Assembly: GCF_001426705.1 (NCBI RefSeq)
Contig: NZ_LMFC01000003.1
Span: forward strand, 695,735-759,734
Direction of reading: 5' to 3'
DNA: 64,000 bases
Source of the DNA: Cellulomonas sp. Root485
GTDB taxonomy: Bacteria > Actinomycetota > Actinomycetes > Actinomycetales > Cellulomonadaceae
Positions 9,770 through 17,864 of this stretch are shown here, one piece after another. The first letter of the stretch is position 1. Each line of letters opens with the position of its first letter. Under the pieces are notes generated by a model, which saw only the letters and a list, made by a program, of their open reading frames with translations, searched no databases and was not told the DNA's origin. The position numbers were made by a program, and so were the translations under genes.

Positions 9770-10963
9770 TCAGGACACCTTCCCCTTCAGCAGCCGGTGC
9801 CAGTACACCTGCGGCTCGACGTAGCGGTCGAACACCAGCAGGCTGCGGCGCGGGCGCACCAGGTCGGGCACCGTCGTGGTCGGCTCGGGGCGTCCGTCGC
9901 GGTCGAACTCGGCGAGCAGGAGCTCACGGCGCGACGTGGTGACCGGGGCGACGGAGTAGCCGTCGTACCGCCGCATCGTCGCGCCGGTGCGGCGGGCCGC
10001 GATGTTGTGCGCGACGACGGGCACCTGCTTGCGCAGGGCACCGCCCGAGGGCAGCGCGTCGACCGCCGCCGCGTCGCCCAGCCCCCAGATCGTCGGGTGG
10101 GCGCGGTGCTGGAGGGTCCGCGGGTCGACGTCGAGGAAGCCGTCGCTCGCGGGCGAGGACAGGCCGCTGGAGGCCAGCCAGTCGGGCGCCCGGTGCGGCG
10201 GTGCCAGGTAGAGCGCGTCGTACCGCAGGTCGGCGGGACCGTCGAGGGTCCGCAGCCGTAGCGACCGCGTGAACGCGTCGACCGACTCGACGCTCGTGCA
10301 GGTGCGCACCCGCACGCCGTACGACTCCGCCGCAGCGCGCAGCTCGCCCTCGGCACGGGGCAGGTCGACCAGGCGCTCTCCGGCGACGAGGAGCTCGATG
10401 GTGATCGCGTCGAGCACACCCGCCCTGCGCCAGTGGTCCGCGGCGATGAAGAGGGGCTTCAAGCCGACGGGTGCGCAGGGCACGTGCCGGTCGGAGATCG
10501 CGAACACGGCCGTCCCGGCCACCAGCGACGACAGCATCGTCCACGTCCCGGGGGCGAGCTCCGGCAGGTAGCTCGTCGACGCCGCGGGGGTGCTCATCGC
10601 CTGCTCCGCGCCCGGGATCGCATCCCAGTCCACCCGCGACCCGGGGCACACGGCGAGGTCGGAGTACGTGAGCTCGCCCCCGCTCGCGAGCCTCACGAGG
10701 GACCGCTCCGGCTCGATCCCGACCACCGTGTCGGGGTACCACCGGACCCCGCGCGGGATGACGTCGGACTGCGGACGGCGCAGGTCGTCGAGGGTGGCCA
10801 TCCCGGAGGCGACGTACGACAGGAGCGGCCGGTACTCGTGCACCTGCTTCGGCTCGACGACGGCCACGTCGCGGCAGCCGTCGCGCCGCAGCTTGGCCGC
10901 GAGCGAGATGCCGGCGTTGCCGCCGCCGACCACCAGGACGTCGTGGTGCCGAGGACCAGCCAT
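9770..10963 (-). CDS. NAD(P)/FAD-dependent oxidoreductase, sulfide:quinone-reductase-like
   Basis: 397 residues. The Rossmann dinucleotide site is 'DVLVVGGGNAGISLAAKLRR' (about residues 8-27), and the C-terminal FAD contact is 'PTIWGLGDAAAVDALPSGGALRKQ'. The order of motifs follows SQR ('YRPLLSYVASG', 'CAPVGLKPLFIAADHWRR', 'YDGYSVAPVTTSRRELLLAEF'). Two SQR-type Cys positions are present ('AVCPGS', 'HVPCAPVG'), but the third, normally in YxxCP, is Ala (YSVAP). It may therefore be a quinone or ferredoxin reductase rather than a true SQR. The ATG at 10963 is preferred; an in-frame TTG at 11005 exists. Confidence 0.82.
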   Translation of the reverse strand: MAGPRHHDVLVVGGGNAGISLAAKLRRDGCRDVAVVEPKQVHEYRPLLSYVASGMATLDDLRRPQSDVIPRGVRWYPDTVVGIEPERSLVRLASGGELTYSDLAVCPGSRVDWDAIPGAEQAMSTPAASTSYLPELAPGTWTMLSSLVAGTAVFAISDRHVPCAPVGLKPLFIAADHWRRAGVLDAITIELLVAGERLVDLPRAEGELRAAAESYGVRVRTCTSVESVDAFTRSLRLRTLDGPADLRYDALYLAPPHRAPDWLASSGLSSPASDGFLDVDPRTLQHRAHPTIWGLGDAAAVDALPSGGALRKQVPVVAHNIAARRTGATMRRYDGYSVAPVTTSRRELLLAEFDRDGRPEPTTTVPDLVRPRRSLLVFDRYVEPQVYWHRLLKGKVS

Positions 10964-11113
10964 GAACACACCGTCTTCCGAGTGCCGTGAACGAACGTCG
11001 GGCAACCGTAAGGTCCGTCACCCGACGCCGCGCGCGGAGCCGGCCGACTCAAAGCGCATTCCCAGGCAGGCGGCCTACCGTGGGCCGGACAAGCCGAGAT
11101 GTCCGGAGGAATC

Positions 11114-11557
11114 ATGGCAACCGAGCCCATCCCCAGCGCCGCCCCCGACCCGACGCCCCCGCCGCCGCCGCCCCCTCCGACACCACGCCCCGCACCTCCC
11201 GCGCCCGTGGCCACTGCGCCCGTCGGCTGGGTCATCGCGGCGATGATCTTGTTCTGGCCGACCGGGATCCCCGCGCTCCTGGCCTCGCACCGCGCGGCAC
11301 GCGCGATCGGCGCCGGCGACGACGTGACGGCCGATCGGGAGGCCGCGAACGGCCGCCGGTGGGGCATCATCAGCGTCATCGTCGGCGGCGCCCTGATCCT
11401 GTTCTCGATCCTCGCCTCGATCCTGTGGGCGTTGGTGGCCGTCATCGCCTTCCACGACGACGGCTACTGGGGGGACGGCCCGCGCTCGAGCTACGACATG
11501 CCCTTCGACCGCGACCTCGCGCCGGGCATGCCGGACCGCTCCGGCTCCGACGGGTAG
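11114..11557 (+). CDS. CD225/dispanin family membrane protein with proline-rich N-terminus
   Basis: 147 residues. Residues 5-35 are almost pure Pro/Ala/Thr. Then comes the CD225 layout: TM1 'VGWVIAAMILFWPTGIPALLASHRAARAIGAGD', a cytoplasmic loop 'VTADREAANGRRWG' and TM2 'IISVIVGGALILFSILASILWALVAVIAF'. Bacterial members are small inner-membrane proteins of unknown role. GGAGG precedes the ATG at 11114 by only 4 bases; an ATG at 11099 is the alternative start. It is divergent from the flavoprotein gene. Confidence 0.82.
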   Translation: MATEPIPSAAPDPTPPPPPPPPTPRPAPPAPVATAPVGWVIAAMILFWPTGIPALLASHRAARAIGAGDDVTADREAANGRRWGIISVIVGGALILFSILASILWALVAVIAFHDDGYWGDGPRSSYDMPFDRDLAPGMPDRSGSDG

Positions 11558-11687
11558 GCATCTACCGCACCCGGCATGGGTGACGTGCGGCAGGTCGTCG
11601 CGACGCCCAGGTCGGGTTCGGGCTGCTCGACCCGACGGCCGTCTCGACGTCGATCGGCGTCTCGGCGCCACCTCGCCACAACGGCGA

Positions 11688-12170
11688 TCAGGGCGTCTCC
11701 CCGGCCGGGTCGCGCGCGACCCGTCCTGGCGCGTCGACGCGCACGGCGTCGTCGCCGACCAGCGTCGCGAGATCCGCCTCGAGCCGAGCCAGCGCGTCGG
11801 CGCCGAGCTTGCGCTCCCACCGGGCGCGCAGCTCCTCGAAGACGGCTTCGCCCTCGCGCAGGACCTCGCGCCCGAGCGGCGTCACCTGGAGGCGGTTGCG
11901 GCGGGCGTCGGCCGGGTCCGGTTCGCTGGACACGTAGCCGCGCTGCACGAGGACGGCGATCGTCTTGGCCGCCGCCTGCTTCGATACGGCGGTGCGCCGG
12001 CCGAGGTCGGAGGCTGTGTCGGCCCCACCGATGATGGCCCGCATCGCGAACTCGTGCGACGGACGGAAGTCGACGTGGCCGCGGGCGGCCAGCTCGGCCG
12101 TCGCCGCATCGACGAGGCTGCGGAACCCGCCGAGGAGGAGGAGGGCGAGGTCGGCGCCGGCACGTGACAT
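11688..12170 (-). CDS. MarR family transcriptional regulator
   Basis: 160 residues with the MarR winged helix: 'HEFAMRAIIGGADTASDLGRRTAVSKQAAAKTIAVLVQRGYVSSEPDPADARRNRLQVTPLGREVL', including the wing 'DPADARRN'. Dimerisation helices flank it at both ends. The ATG at 12170 is chosen; an in-frame TTG at 12206 lies inside the operator. It is divergent from an alpha/beta hydrolase operon, with palindromic sites filling the 87-bp gap, so autoregulation and control of the hydrolases is the natural reading. Confidence 0.92.
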   Translation of the reverse strand: MSRAGADLALLLLGGFRSLVDAATAELAARGHVDFRPSHEFAMRAIIGGADTASDLGRRTAVSKQAAAKTIAVLVQRGYVSSEPDPADARRNRLQVTPLGREVLREGEAVFEELRARWERKLGADALARLEADLATLVGDDAVRVDAPGRVARDPAGETP

Positions 12171-12201
12171 GCCCGCAGGATAGGCGGCTCCGGTGGACAA
12201 A

Positions 12202-12243
12202 GACAACTCGGTTGTCTATTGTAGTAGACAACCTGGTTGTCTA
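12202..12243. promoter_or_regulatory. MarR operator cluster in the divergent promoter
   Basis: GGTTGTCTA (12210-12218) and TAGACAACC (12225-12233) form a perfect 9-bp inverted repeat with a 6-bp spacer. A further GGTTGTCTA half-site lies at 12235-12243, and GACAAC at 12202-12207 pairs with GTTGTC at 12211-12216. The local AT content is far above the surroundings. These repeats sit between the MarR gene and the hydrolase start at 12258. Confidence 0.85.
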
Positions 12244-12257
12244 ACTGAGGAGCCGTC

Positions 12258-13133
12258 ATGCAGCACCACACCGCCCCGCTCGACGGGGTCGACCTGCACT
12301 ACGTGTCCGCCGGCACCGCGGGGTCGCCGATCCTGCTCGTCCACGGGTTCCCGGAGAGCTGGTGGGCGTTCCACAAGGTCATCCCCCTGCTCGCATCGAC
12401 GCACCGGGTGTTCGCCGTCGACCTGCGCGGGTTCGGCGACTCGAGCACCGCCGCCGAGGACCACGACAGCGCGACCACCGCCGACGACCTGCACCGGCTC
12501 ATCGAGCACCTCGACGTCGGCCCCGTGCACGTCACCGGGCAGGACATCAGCGGGGGGACAGTCTTCCGGCTCGCCGCCACCCACCCGGAGGACGTCCGCA
12601 GCCTCACGGCGATCGAGATGGGTCTGGCCGGGTTCGGCCTCGAAGGTCTGGCGGACGTCACGCACGGTGGCTCCTGGCACATCGGCGCCCTGGCCGCCCC
12701 CGGCATCCCCGAGCTGCTGTTCGCCGGCCGCGAGCGCGAGATCCTCGGCGGGTGGGCGTTCCCGAGCATGACCGCCGTCGCCGGGTCCATCACCGACGCC
12801 GACGTCGACCTGTTCGCCCGCGCCTACGCCCGCCCCGGCGGCTGGCGCGGCGCGGTCGGCCTCTACCGGTCGATGCTCACGGAGGGTGACGAGCTCAGGG
12901 CGCTCGCCGAGGCCCGCCCGCTGACGATGCCCGTCCTGGCCGTCGGTGCCGGTGGTGGACCGTTCACCGCCGCGACGATCGGTCAGGTCACGACCGCCCA
13001 GATCGCTGCCGTGCAGCTGGACGGGGTCGGGCACTACGCCGCGATGGAGGCGCCGGAGGCGCTGTCGGACGCGATCCTCGACTTCGTGCGCGTGGTCGAC
13101 GAGGGGTCGCGCGTCGCACAATCGGCGACGTGA
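12258..13133 (+). CDS. Alpha/beta hydrolase, epoxide hydrolase/dehalogenase-like
   Basis: 291 residues. The oxyanion-hole motif is 'LLVHGFPESWWAF' (29-38) and 'VDLRGFGDSS' follows. The nucleophile elbow is 'VTGQDISGG', with Asp96 where esterases carry Ser, as in epoxide hydrolases and haloalkane dehalogenases (GHDWGG). The C-terminal catalytic His lies in 'VGHYAAMEAPE'. The substrate is unknown. GAGGAG lies 5-6 bp before the ATG. It is the first gene after the MarR operators and is coupled by a GTGA overlap to the esterase-like gene downstream, suggesting an inducible detoxification operon. Confidence 0.9.
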   Translation: MQHHTAPLDGVDLHYVSAGTAGSPILLVHGFPESWWAFHKVIPLLASTHRVFAVDLRGFGDSSTAAEDHDSATTADDLHRLIEHLDVGPVHVTGQDISGGTVFRLAATHPEDVRSLTAIEMGLAGFGLEGLADVTHGGSWHIGALAAPGIPELLFAGREREILGGWAFPSMTAVAGSITDADVDLFARAYARPGGWRGAVGLYRSMLTEGDELRALAEARPLTMPVLAVGAGGGPFTAATIGQVTTAQIAAVQLDGVGHYAAMEAPEALSDAILDFVRVVDEGSRVAQSAT

Positions 13134-13921
13134 CCATCGACGTCGAGCGCCTCCGGCGCGACGCTCACGACCGCGCCTCGGCCCGACCGCGCCGACCGTT
13201 CGACGGGACGATCGAGGACCTGCTGCACGACGGGGTGCCGCTGCGTCGCTACGTGCCCGACCTCCGGGCGCCGGGGTCGGCCCTCGCGTTCCTGCACGGC
13301 GGGTACGGGCTGCTCGGCGACCTCGACCTGCAGGACGGCTACTGCCGACGGCTCGCCGAGGCGCTCGGCACCGTCGTGCTCTCGGTCGACTACCGGCTCG
13401 CGCCGGAATGGACGCTCGACGATGCTGTGACCGACGCCGTCACCGGCCTCGCGCTCCTCGCGGGCGACGGGTTCGACCGGCTGTTCCTCTGCGGGGACTC
13501 TGCGGGTGGCACGGTCGCGATCCGGGCGGCGGCGCAGACGCACCTCCCGCTCGCCGGCCTCCTGCTGACCAACCCGAACGTGGACCTGACGCTCGCGTCC
13601 TTCGACGACGAGCGACCCGGCGGTCCCGATCGTGAGCTGTCCGCGTGGTCCTTCCGGGCGTGGGCGCGAGTCGCAGATCTTGCCGACGCCCCCCAGCTGG
13701 ACCTCGTCGCCGGACGGCTGCCCCGGACCGTCGTCGCCGTCGGGACGCTCGACTCGCTCCTGCCCGAGGCGCGCGCCCTGGCCGACGCCTGCGGGCGCGC
13801 GGGCGTCGACTGCCTGCTGGTCGAGCTGGACGGCGCCGAGCACGGGTTCGCCGGGACCGAGCGGGTGACCGAGGCGCTCGCCGCCTTCGGGGAGCTGGTC
13901 CGGGGGCCGCTGGGCGACTGA
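13130..13921 (+). CDS. Alpha/beta hydrolase fold-3 esterase (hormone-sensitive-lipase family)
   Basis: 263 residues. HGG (about 56-58, 'FLHGGYGLLGD') forms the HSL-type oxyanion hole. Ser124 sits in 'CGDSAGG', an Asp in 'VAVGTLDSLLPEA' and His in 'GAEHGFAGTE'. These complete the triad of a bacterial carboxylesterase, which hydrolyses short-chain esters in the cytoplasm. The GTG start at 13130 overlaps the preceding stop (GTGA), so translation is coupled to the epoxide-hydrolase-like protein. The two may act in sequence on one xenobiotic. Confidence 0.9.
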   Translation: MTIDVERLRRDAHDRASARPRRPFDGTIEDLLHDGVPLRRYVPDLRAPGSALAFLHGGYGLLGDLDLQDGYCRRLAEALGTVVLSVDYRLAPEWTLDDAVTDAVTGLALLAGDGFDRLFLCGDSAGGTVAIRAAAQTHLPLAGLLLTNPNVDLTLASFDDERPGGPDRELSAWSFRAWARVADLADAPQLDLVAGRLPRTVVAVGTLDSLLPEARALADACGRAGVDCLLVELDGAEHGFAGTERVTEALAAFGELVRGPLGD

Positions 13922-13924
13922 GCC

Positions 13925-14194
13925 CTAGGAGGCCAGCCGCGCACTCGATCCGGCCTCGCTGATCTCCGCCCAGACCGCGTCGAGCGAGAGTCCGAGGACG
14001 GCGGCGATCGCCGCGACGGTCGGGAAGGCGGGGGTCGCGATGCGGCCGGTCTCGATCTTGCGGAGGGTCTCCGGCGAGACGCCCGCCTCGAGCGCGACGT
14101 CGAGCATCGGCCGCTGACCGCGGGCGCGACGCAGCAGGGCGCCGAGGCGCTGTCCGCGCTCGAGCTCGTCGGGGGTGAGCGGCAACCGGACCAT
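13925..14194 (-). CDS. Small XRE-family HTH regulator
   Basis: 89 residues, essentially one HTH domain: 'GQRLGALLRRARGQRPMLDVALEAGVSPETLRKIETGRIATPAFPTVAAIAAVLGLSLDAVWAEI'. It is divergent from the methionine aminopeptidase gene across 65 bp containing two direct GCCGGGATA repeats, so it is a candidate regulator of that gene and of itself. It ends 3 bp from the convergent esterase stop. Confidence 0.9.
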   Translation of the reverse strand: MVRLPLTPDELERGQRLGALLRRARGQRPMLDVALEAGVSPETLRKIETGRIATPAFPTVAAIAAVLGLSLDAVWAEISEAGSSARLAS

Positions 14195-14206
14195 GGTCCG
14201 ATCGTA

Positions 14207-14229
14207 GCCGGGATAATATGGCCGGGATA
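14207..14229. promoter_or_regulatory. Direct repeats, probable XRE operator
   Basis: GCCGGGATA occurs at 14207-14215 and again at 14221-14229, 14 bp apart, around an AT-rich 'ATAAT' that could be a -10 element. It lies between the divergent XRE and MetAP genes. Confidence 0.6.
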
Positions 14230-14259
14230 GTTATTGGTCACCCGCACGGAGGACGCCGC

Positions 14260-15060
14260 ATGATCGAGATCCTGAGCCCGACCGAGCTGGCCCGCGCACG
14301 GGAGACCGGCGCCCTCGTCGCGCACATCCTGCAGACGTTGAAGGACCGGGTCACCGTCGGCACGAACCTGCTCGACATCGACAGGTGGGCCAAGGCGATG
14401 ATCGTCGAGGCCGGCGCGGTGTCCTGCTACGTCGACTACGCGCCGTCGTTCGGGCGCGGACCGTTCGGCCACTACATCTGCACGTCCGTCAACGACGCCG
14501 TCCTCCACGGACTGCCCCACGACTACACGCTCGCCGACGGCGACCTGCTGTCGCTCGACCTCGCCGTCTCCACGGGTGGGATAGCGGCCGACTCCGCCGT
14601 CAGCTTCCTCGTCGGCGGCTCACGACCCCCGGAGAGCGTCGCGATGATCGACGCCACCGAGCGCGCCCTCGCCGCGGCGATCGCCACCGCACGACCGGGG
14701 GCTCGGATCGGCGACCTCTCCCACGCCATCGGCACGGTGCTCGGCGCGGCGGGGTACCCGATCAACACCGAGTTCGGGGGTCACGGCATCGGGTCGACCA
14801 TGCACCAGGACCCCCACGTGACGAACACCGGACGGCCCGGCCGCGGGTACACGCTGCGCCCCGGGCTCCTGCTCGCCCTGGAGCCGTGGGTCATGGCGGA
14901 CACCGCCGAGCTCGTCACCGACGCCGACGGGTGGACGCTGCGCAGCGCGACCGGCTGCCGGACCGCGCACAGCGAGCACACCGTCGCGATCACCGACGAC
15001 GGAGCCGAGATCCTCACCGAGCGCACGGTCGACCGGGAGCCTGCCGAGCCGGCCGCCTGA
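14260..15060 (+). CDS. map: Type I methionine aminopeptidase
   Basis: 266 residues. The five metal ligands and the substrate His are all visible: His83 ('LHGLPHD'), Asp100 ('LSLDLAV'), Asp111 ('AADSAV'), His175 ('GGHGIGSTMHQDP'), Glu208 ('LALEPW') and Glu239 ('HSEHTVAIT'). It removes the initiator Met cotranslationally. GGAGG lies seven bases before the ATG at 14260. The gene is not in the usual ribosomal context (adk-map-infA) and has its own regulator, so it is probably a second, conditionally expressed MetAP. Confidence 0.93.
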   Translation: MIEILSPTELARARETGALVAHILQTLKDRVTVGTNLLDIDRWAKAMIVEAGAVSCYVDYAPSFGRGPFGHYICTSVNDAVLHGLPHDYTLADGDLLSLDLAVSTGGIAADSAVSFLVGGSRPPESVAMIDATERALAAAIATARPGARIGDLSHAIGTVLGAAGYPINTEFGGHGIGSTMHQDPHVTNTGRPGRGYTLRPGLLLALEPWVMADTAELVTDADGWTLRSATGCRTAHSEHTVAITDDGAEILTERTVDREPAEPAA

Positions 15061-15064
15061 CGCG

Positions 15065-15982
15065 TCAGCCCGGGTAGGTCGTCGCGAACACGTCCGCGAG
15101 CGCTCGGTGGCCGTCGCCGTCCGGGTGCACGCAGTCCGAGCCGCCGACGAAGTCCCCGTCGCCGAGCGTCCCGAAGGTGTCCACGACGATCGCGTCGTAC
15201 CGGTCCGCCACCTGACGCAGCCGGTCGTTGAAGCCCAGCGGCATGGGACCGAGGCCGACGTCGCCGCCCTCCAGGATGAAGTCGCCGAGGACGCGGGCGG
15301 CGCCGGGGTTGGCCGCACCGAGGGCGCAGTACGGCAGCGGGTTGTAGTACGTCATGGCGAGGATCGCCGTGTCGGGCCCGGCCGCCTCCCGCAGCGTCGC
15401 CAGGATCTCGTCGTACCGGGTCTCGAAGCCGGCGAAGGTCGACTGGAGCGCGGGGACGCAAGAGCCGGTCGGTGGCACGCACGCCTGCACGGCCGGCCCG
15501 TACACGTCGTTGCCGCCGACCGAGACGGTGATGACGACGACGTCGTCGCGCGGCGACCGGTTGTCGTTGCGCTCCTCGATGAGCGCCACGGCCTGGTCGA
15601 GCTGGTCACCGGGCTGCAGGACCGTCGCGGTGGTCACCCCCGCCGCGACCCCCGGGATGCCGGTCCGCGAGAGGTTCACCAGCTCGAGGGCGTGGCAGCT
15701 GTGCCCCGGCGGGTGGTGCGGCCGTCCCGGCGAGCAGACCAGCTCGTCGCGGAGCACCTCGTGGAACTGCGCGACGAAGCCGCTGGCCTTCCACAGCGCG
15801 GCCGTCGTCGGGAAGTCGACGGCGGGTGGGACGGACTGCTGGCCCGCCGGCAGGGAGTCGCCGATGACCACGTGCACCGGGTGGCCCCGGCGCGGAGACT
15901 CGCCCGGCGGTGACGCCACCGCGGACGACCCGGACAGGACCAGCAACCCGACCACCAGACCGGTCATCCACGAGCGCTTCAC
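15065..15982 (-). CDS. Secreted SGNH/GDSL hydrolase
   Basis: 305 residues from the GTG at 15982, which has GAGGGG seven bases upstream (ATG at 15997 is an alternative). The N-terminus 'KRSWMTGLVVGLLVLSGSSAVAS' is a Sec signal peptide. The SGNH blocks are present: 'VVIGDSLPAG' (block I Ser), 'VGGNDVYG' (block III Gly-Asn) and 'DCVHPDGDGH' (block V Asp/His). Paired Cys residues suggest extracellular disulfides. Members are esterases or lipases; deacetylation of polysaccharide is plausible in this hydrolase-rich genome but is not shown by sequence. Confidence 0.9.
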   Translation of the reverse strand: MKRSWMTGLVVGLLVLSGSSAVASPPGESPRRGHPVHVVIGDSLPAGQQSVPPAVDFPTTAALWKASGFVAQFHEVLRDELVCSPGRPHHPPGHSCHALELVNLSRTGIPGVAAGVTTATVLQPGDQLDQAVALIEERNDNRSPRDDVVVITVSVGGNDVYGPAVQACVPPTGSCVPALQSTFAGFETRYDEILATLREAAGPDTAILAMTYYNPLPYCALGAANPGAARVLGDFILEGGDVGLGPMPLGFNDRLRQVADRYDAIVVDTFGTLGDGDFVGGSDCVHPDGDGHRALADVFATTYPG

Positions 15983-16020
15983 GGTGAGCCCCCTCATCCC
16001 GACGCAACCACCCCACGGTA

Positions 16021-16046
16021 CGCCGGGCGGTCGCCGCCGCCCGGCG
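16021..16046 (-). terminator. Hairpin after the secreted beta-helix gene
   Basis: CGCCGGGCGG (16021-16030) and CCGCCCGGCG (16037-16046) pair perfectly over 10 bp with a 6-base loop. It starts 8 bp past the stop of the minus-strand gene at 16054. Confidence 0.65.
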
Positions 16047-16053
16047 CCGCCGG

Positions 16054-17151
16054 TCAGGAGGTGGGACCGCAGACCACGCCGACGCACTGGGGGTCGTTGC
16101 CGTTGCCCGACCCGCGGTTCCCGCCGAGGTCGGTCGCGTGGGGGGCGTAGATGCCCCAGCCGGAGTTGGCGATCGCGGAGACGGAGCGCAGCGCGATCGC
16201 CGTGGACTCCGAGACGAGGCCGTCGCCGTTGTGGACGAGCTTGCTCTGGCTGATCGAGTCGAGCGTCGTGTCCTCGGCCTCGCCGGTGTACCCGGTGGCG
16301 TTGTCCCGCAAGGTGCTCCGCTCGAGCTCGAGCGCGTGGCTCCACCCGCTCCGCACGCCCACGGTGTTGGACGTGAAGGTCGACCCGGTGATGCGCGTGT
16401 GGCCGAACGCGCCTCCCCAGCCCGCGCCGTTGTGCGAGAACGTGCTCCCGCTCACCTGCACGTCGGACTCGTACTGGAAGAGGCCCTCCTCCTGGTGTCC
16501 GGTGAACGTGCTGGCGGTGACCTCGCAGGTGGTGTTGTCGCTGCACAGCAGTCCGACCGCGTTGTCCTGGAACGTGCTCCTGGAGACGACGGCCGAGCCC
16601 TGCCAGGCGACGTCGGCGCCCCAGTTGTTGTTGACGACCTCGGTCCGCGTGATCTCCGCGCGGTGGAACCAGCCGAGGCTGATGCCGGTGGTGTTGGACT
16701 CGATCCGCGAGCGGTCGACGCGGACGACGGCCGTGTTCGTCTCGAACATGTCGCCGTGGGCGGCCACGCCGTTCGCGGAGCCGTCGACGGTCACGCCCCG
16801 CACGGTCTTGGTGCCGCTGCCGGAGCCGTAGACGCCGTTGTAGAAGCCGGTGATCCGGCCGTTGCGGACCTCGGCGTCGCCGACCTCGACGAAGAAGACG
16901 CCCTGTGACGACGACGTCGGGCCCTGCCCGCTGATGGTGTGCCCACGCAGGTCGAGCCGGGCGTTCCCAGACACCGTGACGGCGGAGCCGTCTCCGCACG
17001 AGAGGTCGTGCGCGAGATAGGCGTCGCCGGTGACGACGGTGCCGCACGCGGTGACGGGCGTGCCTGCGGGTGCACCGGCGTGGGCCGGGCTGCCGGCGAA
17101 CACGGTGGCGACGCCCACGAGGGCGGTGACGATGACGGCATGACGACGCAT
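16054..17151 (-). CDS. Secreted right-handed parallel beta-helix repeat protein
   Basis: 365 residues. Signal peptide 'MRRHAVIVTALVGVATVFAGSPAHA' is followed by a small disulfide loop (Cys near 'TACGTVV' and 'LSCGDG') and then 11-12 coils with the pattern 'xxxITRTEVVNNNWG', 'VVSRSTFQDNAVGL', 'VQVSGSTFSHNGAGW', 'TRITGSTFTSNTVGV'. This is the PbH1/NosD-like fold of polysaccharide lyases and surface adhesins. No lyase catalytic residues are identifiable. A C-terminal Cys pair ('PQCVGVVCGPTS') caps the solenoid. Confidence 0.85.
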   Translation of the reverse strand: MRRHAVIVTALVGVATVFAGSPAHAGAPAGTPVTACGTVVTGDAYLAHDLSCGDGSAVTVSGNARLDLRGHTISGQGPTSSSQGVFFVEVGDAEVRNGRITGFYNGVYGSGSGTKTVRGVTVDGSANGVAAHGDMFETNTAVVRVDRSRIESNTTGISLGWFHRAEITRTEVVNNNWGADVAWQGSAVVSRSTFQDNAVGLLCSDNTTCEVTASTFTGHQEEGLFQYESDVQVSGSTFSHNGAGWGGAFGHTRITGSTFTSNTVGVRSGWSHALELERSTLRDNATGYTGEAEDTTLDSISQSKLVHNGDGLVSESTAIALRSVSAIANSGWGIYAPHATDLGGNRGSGNGNDPQCVGVVCGPTS

Positions 17152-17339
17152 GGATTCCCCCTGCTGACAGGCCCGCGCGAGTGCGCTGGGCTCCGGACCA
17201 GGATGCTGAGGCCGTCCTTTTCTGTCACGGTTTGTGCCGGTTTTTCGCCCGCCCTCGTCGGACACGGCCCGGTCTCGGTCCGATGACGATCGGGTCGACG
17301 AGACGACCTGCGGCGACGACGGGTGCGAGCCTGGCGGGC

Positions 17340-17858
17340 ATGGTCATTCGCACGCGCGCCGCCCTGGTCATGATCGTCGCGGTCCCTCTCCTCGCCGCAG
17401 GCTGTGCCGGCCGTGCCGGCGCCACGGCGGCCGGCAGCCCGTCCGTGACGCCGACGGCGGCCTGCCCGGTCGTCGAGGGCCAGGAGATGCCGGCGGACTG
17501 CGTCCCGTACGACGGCGAGGCGGCGATGGCCCTGAACGACGCGTACCGGCAGCGGTTCGAGCCGAGCGACGACGGCCGGGCCGAGGTCGAGCCCCAGCGG
17601 GTGGCCGCGCAGGACGCTCTGGCCGCCCTCGTCGGCGCTCCGCTGTCGGTCGATGCCGTGCTAGGCGCGCTCGAGGGCGCCGGGTTCGACCCGGACGTGC
17701 CGTGGGTGGAACCGGCCGGCGACCCTGCGGCACCGTCGGCGATCGGGGTGATCATCTCCGTGGGCGGTCTGTGCCTCGTCGGGACGCTCGACGCCGAGCA
17801 CGCCGAGGTGGAGACCGACGGGATGATCGCCGACGGCGGGTGCGTGCCGGCGCAGTGA
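17340..17858 (+). CDS. Secreted lipoprotein of unknown function
   Basis: 172 residues. 'RTRAALVMIVAVPLLAAGC' ends in the lipobox LAAGC, so it should be lipid-anchored outside the membrane. The mature part has a Thr/Ala linker, two Cys in 'ACPVVEGQEMPADCVPYDGEAAMALNDAYRQRF' and a conserved-looking C-terminal region 'GVIISVGGLCLVGTLDAEHAEVETDGMIADGGCVPA' with a further Cys pair. I do not recognise a family. Confidence 0.75.
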   Translation: MVIRTRAALVMIVAVPLLAAGCAGRAGATAAGSPSVTPTAACPVVEGQEMPADCVPYDGEAAMALNDAYRQRFEPSDDGRAEVEPQRVAAQDALAALVGAPLSVDAVLGALEGAGFDPDVPWVEPAGDPAAPSAIGVIISVGGLCLVGTLDAEHAEVETDGMIADGGCVPAQ

Positions 17859-17864
17859 GGCGGC

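Noticed and set aside
7681..9942. A 753-residue + strand frame across helR
   Set aside because: Composition is that of a high-GC antisense shadow; the minus strand carries all helicase motifs.
14207..14229. A CRISPR or transposon end from the direct repeats
   Set aside because: There are only two 9-bp copies, in a divergent promoter; they fit an operator.
15065..17047. A 660-residue fusion of the SGNH hydrolase with upstream sequence
   Set aside because: The hydrolase has its own signal peptide, start codon and ribosome-binding site at 15982; the upstream part is a shadow of the beta-helix gene.
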